Shown here in pieces: positions 1 through 9,243 of a DNA stretch of 64,000 bases. The stretch lies in contig NZ_JXAL01000033.1 in the NCBI RefSeq assembly GCF_000829465.1, forward strand, positions 124,001-188,000, read 5' to 3'. How positions within the stretch are numbered: position 1 is the first letter of the stretch; each line of letters begins with the position of its first letter. The translations under genes were made by a program, and so were the position numbers. The DNA comes from Cohnella kolymensis. GTDB taxonomy: Bacteria > Bacillota > Bacilli > Paenibacillales > Paenibacillaceae. Below the pieces are notes generated by a model. That model was not told the origin of the DNA. It did not search any database and saw only the letters and a program-made list of their open reading frames with translations.

Positions 1-451
1 TTCCTGTTGCCTTAATTCCGTATCCATCGGGTATCTCTAATATTTTACTGCTTATAGGATCAACAACATTGTATTTGATGTCAGTGTGCCAATCGATGGG
101 GATGCCTCTCGTTGCGGGAGCAGTCGTCAGCTTGTGACTCCCTTCAGTGACAGTGAAATCGCCGCTCGCAGGAGTGAGGAACAAGATATCGGCTGTCTTA
201 ATATGACCGTTTCTATTATGTAACTCGTATTCCACCAATACTTCGGTATCGTCGGCGCCATCGGGACCTCTAATCGAATATATTACTTTCTCTGCAACCA
301 GCCTGATATTGGAATTAGGGTCAAATTGCAGATTTCCGTTGCCGTCAGCAGGCTCCATAAGAGGCCCCCCGTTGGCCAGTACCGTTGACGGCTGCATGAG
401 TGACAAAATGCCGATCGCAGCAGCCACCCACATCTTGCGCCATACTGCCAT
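1..451 (-). CDS. secreted protein, N-terminal part (cut by window start)
   Basis: Partial gene: 150 codons are open from ATG at 451 to the window edge. The ATG follows a GGGGGG ribosome site (456-461) at 4-5 nt. Residues 1-27 form a Sec signal peptide (basic start, hydrophobic core, likely cleavage after VLA-N), so the mature part is exported. The mature segment is rich in beta-type sequence (VEYELHNRNG, DILFLTPASGDFTV) and I recognise no catalytic motif or family. It starts 20 nt after the DUF4129 gene and is the last visible gene of the MoxR/DUF58 operon, so it may be an accessory envelope protein of that system; this is inference from position only. Confidence 0.7.
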   Translation of the reverse strand, partial: MAVWRKMWVAAAIGILSLMQPSTVLANGGPLMEPADGNGNLQFDPNSNIRLVAEKVIYSIRGPDGADDTEVLVEYELHNRNGHIKTADILFLTPASGDFTVTEGSHKLTTAPATRGIPIDWHTDIKYNVVDPISSKILEIPDGYGIKATG

Positions 452-471
452 TTTAACCCCCCTATCGAATA

Positions 472-1707
472 TCAATCACCGCTTCCGGCATCCGGCTTTG
501 ACTTTAGACGTTCTAATGCTTGCCGGGCTTTCCGAATCATCAGCTCGTTGTCCTCCGATGAAGCGGCCGCACCATAGCGCACGCGCTCGTAGTTCATTGA
601 CAGTTCCTCCACATCGCGTTCCTGCACGCTATCCAAACATTGCTCCTGCCGGAGTCTTGCCGCAAATTCCCTTGGCGTTTCATGAATTCGGATGGGCTTT
701 CCTTGTCGCTCAAACCATTGCAGCATTTGTTGATAGATTCGCCGAACGGGTGAATCGGATTGCACATATTGCAGTCCACGGCTTTCCGACCATTTGTTTC
801 GAATGATTTGCACAGCGGGGACGGTTGGTGATATTGTTCGCCGGATCCCTTTCTTTTTTTGGAAAATAACCAAAATGGCCCCCGCAATAAGCATGATGGT
901 CAGAATCAATGCCCAATCCGGTATATGTACAGGGTGAGATGCTGCCTGCCTCATTTCCTCTAACATCTGAGCCATTTGTTCCTCGTCGGCAGGTGGATTG
1001 TCCTCTTGAGATTCCAGCGGTGTTCTTTTGAACCGTCCGAGGAAAGAAGCTAGAAGATCCATAATCGGCACAAAAATCCACGCAGTCACATAAAGGATAT
1101 ATGGAAAAGCTGCCAGTATAAGAAGCGCCGCCACAAAGAAACCGACCGGAAGCATCGTGTTCCATATTTGAAGTTGCCACTTCCCGCGAAGAGTTCTCTG
1201 TATCAGCACCAATTGGAAGCAGCGCAAGAACAGGTAAGCAGCTACGCCGGCGACCAGTAATACGGGTGAAACGAGTGAACTTTTAAGTCCATATTGGAAA
1301 CAGAAAAGACATAAGAACGGAATAACGAACGACTCCTGTAAAAAGTATCGGCGTGACATATACTCCATCGTTTGATCTTGCGATAATATACGGCTGAAGC
1401 GACTCACGAAAATGAATCCGATCACCGGCACCACTATCAGAAAACGCGTAGTTCCGAATGGAATGAAAAAAGACAGACTGCCTAAGATGATGGCGATTGC
1501 TCCGGCAGCGGCCACAACAGTTGAACCTGCCGATCTATTCAAAACATTCATTAACCATCCGCTTACAAAGAGAAGGATCGGAAAGCCAATCAGCACCGAC
1601 ATCTCATCCGAATCGACCATGAGGCCGGACAGCAGCAGAAGCCAGCTCATTACGATACAGCCTTCGAGAAAGCCAAACCATGGCGGTGAAATTTCCCGTT
1701 GAGTCAA
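472..1707 (-). CDS. multipass membrane protein with C-terminal DUF4129
   Basis: 411 residues with about nine hydrophobic segments in the first 250 residues, an acidic cytoplasmic or external stretch (DNPPADEEQ), one more membrane helix, then a C-terminal alpha-helical DUF4129 domain (RIYQQMLQWFERQGKPIR ... EFAARLRQE). DUF4129 proteins typically follow MoxR and DUF58 genes and are often the tail of transglutaminase-like TgpA proteins; no transglutaminase Cys-His-Asp triad is visible here. The start is TTG at 1707, overlapping the TGA of the DUF58 gene as TTGA, so translation is probably coupled. The biochemical role is unknown in the family. Confidence 0.85.
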   Translation of the reverse strand: MTQREISPPWFGFLEGCIVMSWLLLLSGLMVDSDEMSVLIGFPILLFVSGWLMNVLNRSAGSTVVAAAGAIAIILGSLSFFIPFGTTRFLIVVPVIGFIFVSRFSRILSQDQTMEYMSRRYFLQESFVIPFLCLFCFQYGLKSSLVSPVLLVAGVAAYLFLRCFQLVLIQRTLRGKWQLQIWNTMLPVGFFVAALLILAAFPYILYVTAWIFVPIMDLLASFLGRFKRTPLESQEDNPPADEEQMAQMLEEMRQAASHPVHIPDWALILTIMLIAGAILVIFQKKKGIRRTISPTVPAVQIIRNKWSESRGLQYVQSDSPVRRIYQQMLQWFERQGKPIRIHETPREFAARLRQEQCLDSVQERDVEELSMNYERVRYGAAASSEDNELMIRKARQALERLKSKPDAGSGD

Positions 1708-2840
1708 GAGACTTCCCCCTTTTCCCCGGGTTCATCTTCTGATAACTGTTCGGTGAATGTCGGTACGCCCGGCAAAGTACCTGTCTGCTCGCCCCAATTC
1801 AGGTTATAAACTAAGACACTCTTGAATCTGCGGCTCATTCCGGCTAAAGCCCGAATGCCTTCTGCATCCCAATAAGATGTAAGCAGAAGAATGGTATCGT
1901 CTTGTGCAGCGTAATCGGATGCAGAATGGATCAAGTCAGCCATAGAAGATGTCGCATAGGGAGTGATTGAGCCCATCCGGTTAGCCAGACGCGCCGATTG
2001 ATAAGCACCCGATGCGGCAGGTTCATAGCAGCTCCGCATAATGTTGTCATTGAGATTCGTCAGCAAGCCGACGGATGTTCCATTATCGATGAGCTTGTCG
2101 GCAATTTGGATAAGTCTCTCGCACATCACATCAATACGATGCTTGTAAAACGTCTTCCAAAATGGATACACCGTTTGCCCGTTAAAGAGAATAAGCACTT
2201 TGGAAGCCGTCGTATGACCGAATTGCTTCACCATTAACTCACCGCTCCTTGCGGTAGCGAGCCAGCTTATACCGCGAAGCGGGTCCCCTGCCTGATAAGG
2301 ACGCAACCCCATGAACAGACTCGGGTCTTCACTATAGTAACGTCTTGTGCGCATCTCTCCGATTAACTCGGTTAACGCTTTCGTGACTTCGATCGGTTTC
2401 TTGCGGTTTGGCCGAATGACCATTCTTGCATGCACATAGACGGTTCGGTACTCTTTGCGCAGCCCTAGCAGATCCGTAAATTGTAAGTATGCTTCATTCC
2501 ATTCGGCGACACCCCGGCGTGCCGCATAGACCGTGAAAGTCACTTCGGCGCTTTGACGGGGCATCAAATAGAAATCAATGTCGACTTGTCCCGTATCTGT
2601 ATCGGATCCGCTTCTAAGATGTTCCGGCAGCACCCAAGAAAGCCTTATGCGAGGACAAGGCAATCGAGTCGGGTTAATAAAACGGCAGCGAAACGTTACA
2701 GGGTCACCGATGTCGACGATCGTATCCACGGGCTCCGTCTCGACGCGGATGCGGGGATATACCTTAGCTCCCCAATATTCAGGAGCCGCCCACAGCGAAA
2801 AGACTACCAGAATCAAAATAAACCATAACAACAGCCACAT
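1704..2840 (-). CDS. DUF58 domain-containing protein
   Basis: 378 residues: a membrane hairpin in the first 20 residues, a beta-rich domain (roughly 25-140) and the DUF58 core around residues 165-215 with the family pattern RYYSEDPSLFMGLRPY followed by GDPLRGISW. The C-terminal third resembles a von Willebrand A-like fold (VLILFNG, ILLLTSYWD) without a clear MIDAS DxSxS. DUF58 proteins are regular partners of MoxR ATPases, which are thought to act as chaperones on them. It overlaps the MoxR gene by 28 nt upstream and the DUF4129 gene by 3 nt downstream, indicating a tight operon. Confidence 0.88.
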   Translation of the reverse strand: MWLLLWFILILVVFSLWAAPEYWGAKVYPRIRVETEPVDTIVDIGDPVTFRCRFINPTRLPCPRIRLSWVLPEHLRSGSDTDTGQVDIDFYLMPRQSAEVTFTVYAARRGVAEWNEAYLQFTDLLGLRKEYRTVYVHARMVIRPNRKKPIEVTKALTELIGEMRTRRYYSEDPSLFMGLRPYQAGDPLRGISWLATARSGELMVKQFGHTTASKVLILFNGQTVYPFWKTFYKHRIDVMCERLIQIADKLIDNGTSVGLLTNLNDNIMRSCYEPAASGAYQSARLANRMGSITPYATSSMADLIHSASDYAAQDDTILLLTSYWDAEGIRALAGMSRRFKSVLVYNLNWGEQTGTLPGVPTFTEQLSEDEPGEKGEVS

Positions 2841-3817
2841 CGCTTTTTCCCGCTTCCTTTATGGAGTGACCGTAGCTCCGCCGGCACCGGAGTCCGTTCA
2901 AGGATGCCGAGCAGCGCCGACTCTTCGCTATCGCCTCTTGCTCTATATTCAGGCGTCAATTGCACACGATGAGAAAAAACAGGAACCACACCGCGTTTGA
3001 TATCATCCGGTGTGACATAATCCCTGCCGTCCATCCATGCCAGTGCTTGCGACAACGCCATAAGAGCAAGGCTTGCGCGAGGGCTGGCGCCTGTGATGAA
3101 CGCCTTGTCCTCTCTTGTTCGGCGAGCAATCTGTAAAAGATAGGTTTCCACATCTTTCGATAAGCGCACCGTCTTGCACTGCTGCTGGATCTCGCAAAGC
3201 TGCTCGGGGGTAATGACGGGATTCGGTTGTTCCGGCTGAATGCCGGAGCGAAACCTTTGAAGGATTCGCCCCTCTTCCTCCAGGTTCGGATAGCCCAGCT
3301 TTACTTTGACGAGAAACCGGTCCAGCTGAGCTTCGGGAAGGGGGAATACACCTTGAGATTCCAACGGATTTTGCGTCGCGATGACGAAAAACGGAGTAGA
3401 TAGCTTTTCCGTCCGACCGTCTATGCTGACTTGACCTTCCGCCATGCTTTCAAGCAGCGCCGAAGCGGTGCGCGGTGTGGATCTGTTGATTTCATCGAAC
3501 AACAGGAACTGGGTGAATATCGGTCCCTTGCGCAATTGGAATTCGCCCGTCTGCGGACGGTAGATCATGCCGCCCAGCAAATCCTGAGGCAGCAGATCGG
3601 GAGTTGCTTGAACCCGATTGAATTCCGCTTTGAAAGTTTGAGCAAGCGCTTTAGCCAACGTCGTTTTTCCCGTGCCCGGAACATCCTCAAGCAGAACATG
3701 CCCTTCGGCAAGAAGAGCGGCGACAATCAATTGCAATGCATCGTCCTGACCGATCACCTGCTTATGTACCTCTGAGAATACGCGGGACTTAAAGTCGTTA
3801 TAATCATGCACTTTCAT
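2813..3817 (-). CDS. MoxR-family AAA+ ATPase
   Basis: Walker A GTGKT is at residues 48-52, Walker B LLFDEI at about 105-110 and the sensor-1 ATQNP further on, in the compact MoxR arrangement (about 330 residues). MoxR proteins hydrolyse ATP to remodel or insert cofactors into partner proteins, commonly von Willebrand or DUF58 proteins encoded next door, as here. I chose ATG at 3817 over the in-frame GTG at 3820 because GGGGAG (about 3823-3828) then lies 5 nt upstream and the start overlaps the previous stop as TGATG. It shares an operon with the MBL-fold gene upstream and DUF58 downstream. Confidence 0.92.
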   Translation of the reverse strand: MKVHDYNDFKSRVFSEVHKQVIGQDDALQLIVAALLAEGHVLLEDVPGTGKTTLAKALAQTFKAEFNRVQATPDLLPQDLLGGMIYRPQTGEFQLRKGPIFTQFLLFDEINRSTPRTASALLESMAEGQVSIDGRTEKLSTPFFVIATQNPLESQGVFPLPEAQLDRFLVKVKLGYPNLEEEGRILQRFRSGIQPEQPNPVITPEQLCEIQQQCKTVRLSKDVETYLLQIARRTREDKAFITGASPRASLALMALSQALAWMDGRDYVTPDDIKRGVVPVFSHRVQLTPEYRARGDSEESALLGILERTPVPAELRSLHKGSGKKRCGCCYGLF

Positions 3818-4647
3818 CACTTCTCCCCTTTTTCTACATACTCACTTTGAATAATGTTTACATTTTCTCTATGACAGCCGTCCGTGAAGGATGAGAGAAA
3901 GCCATGTTCTTGTCTAAGTGTATTCATCGCTTCCTCATCGCCGGCAATTACTGCTTGCTTTAACCGCTCTATGTAGTTGATGGACACGGCTATCCGCCGC
4001 TCCATCTCAGAAGTCTGCTCAGTGTGCTTACCGTGTCCCGGGATCAACAGCTTGGTTGGGTGACTCTCCAGCATCTTCTTCGCTTTAATCATCGTGCGTT
4101 CATATTCACGGGCGCTATGATAAATGAAAGGCAGCTCAAAATCCGATAGGTAATCTCCACACAAAAATATCCCGAGCGATTCGACAATGGTGAACAAGCC
4201 GTCATTGGTATGCCCCGGCGCTTTGTAGAAAGTTAATTGACTCGAGCCGATCTGAATCTGCTGGGTGTCTCTTTCAATGACGATATCGATTTGGGGGTAT
4301 TCCACCGGATAATCCCGTGTAATATAGCGGCTTGTATCAAAATCATGGATAGACTTGACTCTTGCCTCTTTCTCCGGATGATCTCGCAGTTCGATACTGG
4401 CAATGGTCCTCGCTTCAGGGAACGCTTTGCAGCCTATAATGTGATCAAAATCGCCATGCGTGAACAAGAGAAAACGCTGTTTGTGCTGTGGAAGCGAGGT
4501 CACATGATTCCGGATTTGTTGGATTTCGCCCGGCAGCCACGCAGGATCCACTATTAAAATAAAATCGTCGGTTTCAATCACAGTTGAAGTTGTTTGGTAC
4601 AAATCACTTTGGAAAATCGTCACACGCTCATTAGAAAATTGAATCAC
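3817..4647 (-). CDS. MBL-fold metallo-hydrolase
   Basis: Metallo-beta-lactamase superfamily: the metal-binding motif is THGDFDH (His64, Asp66, Asp68, His69), followed by a later His in APGHTNDG, an Asp in CGDYLSD and His in IPGHGKHT. The best start is GTG at 4647, because the ribosome site GAGG then lies 8 nt upstream; an upstream in-frame GTG at 4656 would overlap that site. The substrate cannot be read from sequence; glyoxalase II-like thioesterases and other hydrolases share this layout. It is the first gene of the minus-strand MoxR operon. The 189 bases up to 4837 separate it from divergent genes and must hold both promoters; I could not assign clear -35/-10 boxes. Confidence 0.88.
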   Translation of the reverse strand: MIQFSNERVTIFQSDLYQTTSTVIETDDFILIVDPAWLPGEIQQIRNHVTSLPQHKQRFLLFTHGDFDHIIGCKAFPEARTIASIELRDHPEKEARVKSIHDFDTSRYITRDYPVEYPQIDIVIERDTQQIQIGSSQLTFYKAPGHTNDGLFTIVESLGIFLCGDYLSDFELPFIYHSAREYERTMIKAKKMLESHPTKLLIPGHGKHTEQTSEMERRIAVSINYIERLKQAVIAGDEEAMNTLRQEHGFLSSFTDGCHRENVNIIQSEYVEKGEK

Positions 4648-4836
4648 AGTTGGCACCTCATTTATGGCTTTATCTCTTGATAATAATTCGTCATATTCTC
4701 CGCCGATTCCTTGTGTTTCGAGTTCAATTAGCCAATCGCCTCGAGCAGATGTGAAGATTTTAGTTTGGCAACGCGACCAATATGACTGATGAAACGTCTA
4801 AGATGTATGGAAAATGTTCTGGAGTGGAGGGGCTCT

Positions 4837-5652
4837 GTGAAGAAATACTGGAAATGGTGGCTGCTCACCTTGGCGATGGCTCTGTCATGGGGCGGAAACT
4901 TGTGGGTTTACGAATCGCAAAAGCTTGAGAAACCGTTGTTTCTCAATCACTACTACGAATTGCCTGCTTCCCTGCTAGGTCACATGCGGCTTTATTATAT
5001 TGCGAACAGTGACTCGAAACGGGAGCCCTATCAATTCGAGCTGCCGAACGGGATTCTTCTTAATGTCGCGGCTACGAGTACGTTCAGTGAACGCGGACGC
5101 TTACAGCTCCGGGAAGCGATTGTTACCGCCTATCCTGAAATGCTTCAGCAAATAAAAGAGCAATTGGCCTTTGAGCAAGTGAGTGTACGCTATAATGACG
5201 GTCTGGTAGAAACTGTGCCAATCGGAAAAGTCATCGTTCATCCTGACGAACAGAAAGAGATTACGTTGGCATCGCACTTGACAAGCGGTTCTAACGACGG
5301 AACCGGCCTCTCGCGTTATACCGTTCGGCATGATGTGCAGATCATCAAGGTTTCTCATAGTTTTCCGGAAGTGCTGGACGGAACGATAGATATTGAGTTT
5401 AACGGAAGGAAGGCAAACGACATAAGTGCATTTCCTATGGAACTGCGCGCAGGTGCGTCAGTTGCTATGTACTATCGCTTTCAATTACCGGAAGACGATA
5501 TTCGCCGCTTCAATGCTTATCAGCTCTTAATTACTTATGAAAACTCGAAAGGCGAAACGGCCGGCACAGCGTTCGTCAACTCGCAGCCTGAGCTTTATGA
5601 GGATGATCTAGCCAATTACGTTCGATTCCGCAAAGGGGAGGCACAGCCATGA
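4837..5652 (+). CDS. membrane-anchored or secreted protein of unknown function
   Basis: I prefer the GTG start at 4837, 6 nt after GGAGG (4826-4830), over the upstream ATGs at 4789 and 4807 that lack a ribosome site. The 271-residue product begins KKYWKWWLLTLAMALSW, an N-terminal signal anchor, followed by an extracellular, beta-rich domain with many acidic and aromatic residues. No family motif is recognised. The stop overlaps the start of the next gene as ATGA, so the two membrane proteins are likely made together. The function is not predictable from what is visible. Confidence 0.75.
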   Translation: MKKYWKWWLLTLAMALSWGGNLWVYESQKLEKPLFLNHYYELPASLLGHMRLYYIANSDSKREPYQFELPNGILLNVAATSTFSERGRLQLREAIVTAYPEMLQQIKEQLAFEQVSVRYNDGLVETVPIGKVIVHPDEQKEITLASHLTSGSNDGTGLSRYTVRHDVQIIKVSHSFPEVLDGTIDIEFNGRKANDISAFPMELRAGASVAMYYRFQLPEDDIRRFNAYQLLITYENSKGETAGTAFVNSQPELYEDDLANYVRFRKGEAQP

Positions 5653-6194
5653 ATGCAGCCTTTGTCCGATTCGGTTGGGGTGTGCTGTTCACGCTGATTG
5701 ACTTCCGATTCGGGTTTTTCGACGTTCTACCCGATATTGTGGGATACGGTCTCATGTGGAGCGCAGTAAGAAATCTTGGACATTGGCGTAATGTCTACCT
5801 GAAGATGGAACCGATTGCCGCAATTCTAATGCTGCTGTCATTAGCGGAAATCTTCCCGGTCTGGGGTGTCCCGGGAGGGCCGGCGACCGCCTCCATCCCT
5901 CTGCTCGTATACAGCGGCATAATGCTATTCCTTACGATGATCTTCATCAATCATTTCATGTACACAGTTTCACGTCACGCAGCCGAAGCTTCCGCAAAGG
6001 AATTCGCGGCAACGGTCAATGCGCGCCGTAAATTTTTCGTCCTTATATCCGCAGTCTGGCTTCTTGCACTACCATTCTCGTTAAACTGGACAGAATCCAT
6101 AGTGGAATGGACCTTCGTGATGGGCATCCTTTATATCATTGCACAGCTCTTGCTCTTCTTCTCATGTCGGGGTGCAGCAAAATTAATAGCATGA
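5649..6194 (+). CDS. small multipass membrane protein
   Basis: 181 residues with about five hydrophobic segments and no soluble domain. The N-terminal pattern LIDFRFGFFDVLPDIVGYGLM recalls a class of uncharacterised Firmicute membrane proteins with an ID-x-x-x-DILPDxIGY signature. It starts 4 nt inside the upstream gene (ATGA overlap), with ribosome site GGGGAGG just before it, so the pair is co-translated. No transport or enzymatic residues are recognisable. Confidence 0.75.
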   Translation: MNAAFVRFGWGVLFTLIDFRFGFFDVLPDIVGYGLMWSAVRNLGHWRNVYLKMEPIAAILMLLSLAEIFPVWGVPGGPATASIPLLVYSGIMLFLTMIFINHFMYTVSRHAAEASAKEFAATVNARRKFFVLISAVWLLALPFSLNWTESIVEWTFVMGILYIIAQLLLFFSCRGAAKLIA

Positions 6195-6279
6195 AAACCG
6201 TGAAAGAGGTGGGACCGTTGGTATAAAGTATCGTATCCCGATTTCTTATAGCTTCATATTCTATTAATCGGAGGATACA

Positions 6280-7575
6280 ATGAGCGATATTCAGCGCATC
6301 AGAGAACGCCTGGATCAGGCACTCTCACAATTTGTTCAGGACCACCCCATTCCAGGCCTAGCCGTCGGTATCGTGAAAGACTATCGGACGATATACGCCA
6401 AAGGTTTCGGTGTGAGTAATGTAACAAAGGGCGAACCGGTCGACGAAAAGACGTTATTCCATATGGCTTCCGTGTCAAAAACGCTGGTCGCGACCGGGAT
6501 CATGCAGTTGGCTGAGCGCGGAAAGATGAATTTGGACGGTTATGTTACGGAGTATCTGCCCTATTTTACGCTCTCGGACGACAGATTTCGGCTCATTACC
6601 GTCAGACAGCTGTTGAACCATACGTCGGGGATGCCGGATGAAGACGATTATGAATGGGATCGCCCGCAGTACGATAAAGAGAGTCTGGAGCGATACGTCA
6701 AAAGTATTGACGACAGACAGCTCATGTGGCATCCGGGCGAGCAATTCTTTTACAGCAATATCGGTTATGAAATACTCGGCGACATCATCGCCAAAGTGTC
6801 GGGTGTTTCCTTCGAGCAGTACATAAAGGAGAACGTCTTGCGACCGACAGGTATGGATTCCAGCTCCTTCTTAAAAACGGAGGCTGATGACGGTCAATTG
6901 GCGACGCCTCATATTTTGGGGCTGACAAAGGGTTACGGTGCGGAAGTTAGTGAGATTTTCCCTTATAACCGTGCTCATGCTCCAAGCTCCACGTTATACG
7001 CAAGCGCGGAAGAGATGTGCCGTTATGCGATTGCCCAATTGCATCAAGGCGATGTGCCCGGCGGTCAGAGGATTCTGCAGCAGGTAAGCTATAACGAATT
7101 GTGGAAGAAGTATGCCTCAACAGATTATGGTGCGGAGATGGAAGGGATCGGGCTATCTTGGTTCTTGGGAGAATATAAAGGCATCCGAATGGTGTCGCAT
7201 GCCGGCAGGGACACAGGCTTCCGCAGCAACCTCATACTGCTGCCTGATGAAGGAATTGCTGTGAGCGTCATGACGAATTCCGATTATGTAGGACTGAAAA
7301 TTGTGTACACCACTATTCTAGATGTCCTGCTGGGCGAAGATATCTCTCGTATCAAGAGGTCCATCGCCCATCACCTGGCGCAAATAACGGATTCCAGCGG
7401 CGTTGATGCTGCCATGAAGGAGTACGCAGACATTCAGCAGAATAATCCGGATCGCTATCTTGTTCTGCAAGGTGAATTCAACTTCATTGCAGATACGCTT
7501 AAGGAGAGAGGATTCTCAGGCGAAGCGGGCAAGTTATTGCAATTATCATCTATGTTGTTTCCGGAAGCGTCTTAA
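6280..7575 (+). CDS. serine hydrolase of the class C beta-lactamase family
   Basis: 431 residues with the three catalytic elements of the beta-lactamase/penicillin-binding family: SxxK as SVSK (Ser64, Lys67), YxN as YSN (158-160) and the third box as HAG (307-309) in place of KTG. The HAG variant is usual in esterase/D-amino peptidase-like members (EstB, Pbp4*, DAP types) rather than in true cephalosporinases. There is no signal peptide, so it is probably cytoplasmic or exported non-classically. The C-terminal 80 residues form a short extra domain. RBS GGAGG sits 6 nt before the ATG. The gene ends just before a bidirectional terminator at 7584. Confidence 0.9.
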   Translation: MSDIQRIRERLDQALSQFVQDHPIPGLAVGIVKDYRTIYAKGFGVSNVTKGEPVDEKTLFHMASVSKTLVATGIMQLAERGKMNLDGYVTEYLPYFTLSDDRFRLITVRQLLNHTSGMPDEDDYEWDRPQYDKESLERYVKSIDDRQLMWHPGEQFFYSNIGYEILGDIIAKVSGVSFEQYIKENVLRPTGMDSSSFLKTEADDGQLATPHILGLTKGYGAEVSEIFPYNRAHAPSSTLYASAEEMCRYAIAQLHQGDVPGGQRILQQVSYNELWKKYASTDYGAEMEGIGLSWFLGEYKGIRMVSHAGRDTGFRSNLILLPDEGIAVSVMTNSDYVGLKIVYTTILDVLLGEDISRIKRSIAHHLAQITDSSGVDAAMKEYADIQQNNPDRYLVLQGEFNFIADTLKERGFSGEAGKLLQLSSMLFPEAS

Positions 7576-7583
7576 TGATTAAT

Positions 7584-7613
7584 AAAAAGTCAGCGGAAAT
7601 CCGCTGACTTTTT
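7584..7613. terminator. bidirectional Rho-independent terminator
   Basis: A 13-bp inverted repeat (AAAAAGTCAGCGG, loop AAAT, mirrored arm) is flanked by A and T tracts, so it works in both directions. It serves the plus-strand serine hydrolase and the minus-strand nucleotidyltransferase; the stop codon of the latter lies inside the stem. Confidence 0.9.
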
Positions 7614-8192
7614 GCTATGTATCACCGTAATCTTACTCCAGATCCCCTTCCAGTTCTTCTTTACGATGCGCTCTTCATAGATTACTGCCCCTTCTTTCGT
7701 TTCATCAAAATAGGGCGTCGGTTTCACCGCCAATTGAACAACATCTTCTATCCCGCAAGGAGCAGTTAAAATAACCTTATGATCATTGTTTAATGTCAGC
7801 CCCAAAGCCGTCGCTGTTTCCGGAAACTTGGAAATGGCATCTACCGAGGATGTATACGGCGGTATGCCGCTCACCCTATGCATTCTTGCCTCATTTTTGA
7901 CCGACCAAGGAATTTCAGGATCGATCCTGCGCAGCTTTTCTTCGAGTCTCTTTTCTTCCGCTTCATCGATGTGAAGCTCATCGAAATAGATGACATCCAC
8001 ATCGGGCAAATGCGCTCTTTCACTAAAGCCGTGCAGCACATCCCAGATTTTAGAGCGTACAAATCCTGCACATACCCACCAATCCGGCAAATTTAAACGA
8101 TGAACGGTTTTCAATATATGCATCATCCACTCGTCTTCCTCGACCAACCGGATGATGTCCCGTTCATTTTCTATTTTCAACAAGCCTGTCAT
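7590..8192 (-). CDS. DUF925-type nucleotidyltransferase family protein
   Basis: About 200 residues matching the DUF925/pfam06042 family: the conserved core is LPDWWVCAGFVRSKIWDVLHG followed by DVDVIYFD, with carboxylates that resemble the Asp pair of the nucleotidyltransferase fold. No in vivo substrate is known for the family. I place the start at ATG 8192, which overlaps the stop of the upstream phosphotransferase as ATGA; GAGAGG lies directly upstream. A TTG further in is an alternative. The last codons and the stop run into the terminator hairpin at 7584-7613. Confidence 0.85.
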   Translation of the reverse strand: MTGLLKIENERDIIRLVEEDEWMMHILKTVHRLNLPDWWVCAGFVRSKIWDVLHGFSERAHLPDVDVIYFDELHIDEAEEKRLEEKLRRIDPEIPWSVKNEARMHRVSGIPPYTSSVDAISKFPETATALGLTLNNDHKVILTAPCGIEDVVQLAVKPTPYFDETKEGAVIYEERIVKKNWKGIWSKITVIHSKKSADFR

Positions 8193-9151
8193 CCTCTCAA
8201 TAAAAACGGTTCTCCACACAAGTACTTTTTGCAGAAGCGGTTTGCTATGGCGGGCACACTTTCAGACAAATATTCGTATTCATCCGGATTTACCGAATGG
8301 AAAGCATACCCTCTAAATACTGCCCACAGAAAAAAAGCCTCTATTTGCCGCTCATAGTTATCCGGCAGCGCATGATACTTTCCATATGCTTCAACAAACA
8401 ATTGGCGACGATCCGGCGTTAAATGCAGAAGAGTTTCCGCGACATCAAACAGGAAATATCCAAAGCCGCATGCCGAAAAATCAATCGGCCGCGCTTGCCC
8501 GTTATGGAAAACATAGTTGCTTTCATGGAGATCCGAATGAATGAGCCCCCATGACTCTTTCGTCGCGGGCAGTCGTGTAAATTCGCGGTCGATCACTGCC
8601 TCGGTCTGGAGAATAACCTCATATGTGGCGGAGTCGATTATTCCGTTGTCAACCAAGAGCTTGATCTGCTTACACGAAGTGTGCATGTGATCCGTTCCGT
8701 ACAACGGGCGATTGAAGCCGGCAGGAACTGTCCAGCTTTGAGCATGCGTATGAAGAGTGGACATTAGAGAGCCTAGCGAAAGGATTTCAGCGGGTTCAGG
8801 CTGTCTGTCCAGAACTTCTCCTTCCACCCAATACTGCATCGTAACATAGACAGATTTATGTTCATCTGCCGTTACTAGCTTGGTCACTAAATGGCCGGTT
8901 TTATTTCTCATAGGCAAAGGAGTAACCAGCTCTGTGTCCTTACTGATCGCTTCAAGCCATAAAAGCTCGGATTCTATCATTGTCAGCGAATAGGATGGAT
9001 TGAGAATTTTCAATAGGAATGAACCAGAGCTCGACTTCGGCACCACACGAAAAGTGACGTTGTCACTCTGTCCGAGAAATTCGATCCTGCAGTCGGACAT
9101 CTGATAATGATCCAGAGCATGATGTGCGATGCTGTAATCATTTTGCGACAA
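8189..9151 (-). CDS. phosphotransferase (APH / choline kinase-like fold)
   Basis: Protein-kinase-like phosphotransferase with Brenner motif IHSDLHESNYVF and metal-binding IDFSACG, the hallmark pair of aminoglycoside phosphotransferases, homoserine kinase type II and fructosamine kinases. The phosphate acceptor cannot be told from sequence; resistance should not be assumed. The most likely start is TTG at 9151, 8 nt downstream of GGGGG; ATG 9166 is possible but its own ribosome site is missing. The gene overlaps the DUF925 nucleotidyltransferase by 4 nt, so the two probably act together. Confidence 0.82.
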   Translation of the reverse strand: MSQNDYSIAHHALDHYQMSDCRIEFLGQSDNVTFRVVPKSSSGSFLLKILNPSYSLTMIESELLWLEAISKDTELVTPLPMRNKTGHLVTKLVTADEHKSVYVTMQYWVEGEVLDRQPEPAEILSLGSLMSTLHTHAQSWTVPAGFNRPLYGTDHMHTSCKQIKLLVDNGIIDSATYEVILQTEAVIDREFTRLPATKESWGLIHSDLHESNYVFHNGQARPIDFSACGFGYFLFDVAETLLHLTPDRRQLFVEAYGKYHALPDNYERQIEAFFLWAVFRGYAFHSVNPDEYEYLSESVPAIANRFCKKYLCGEPFLLRG

Positions 9152-9243
9152 GAGATCTACCCCCATATATTTACGAGCATGCAGCAATTCGGTACAATGT
9201 CTGAATAATGCACTCTATAACATACACAAAGGAATGAATAAAA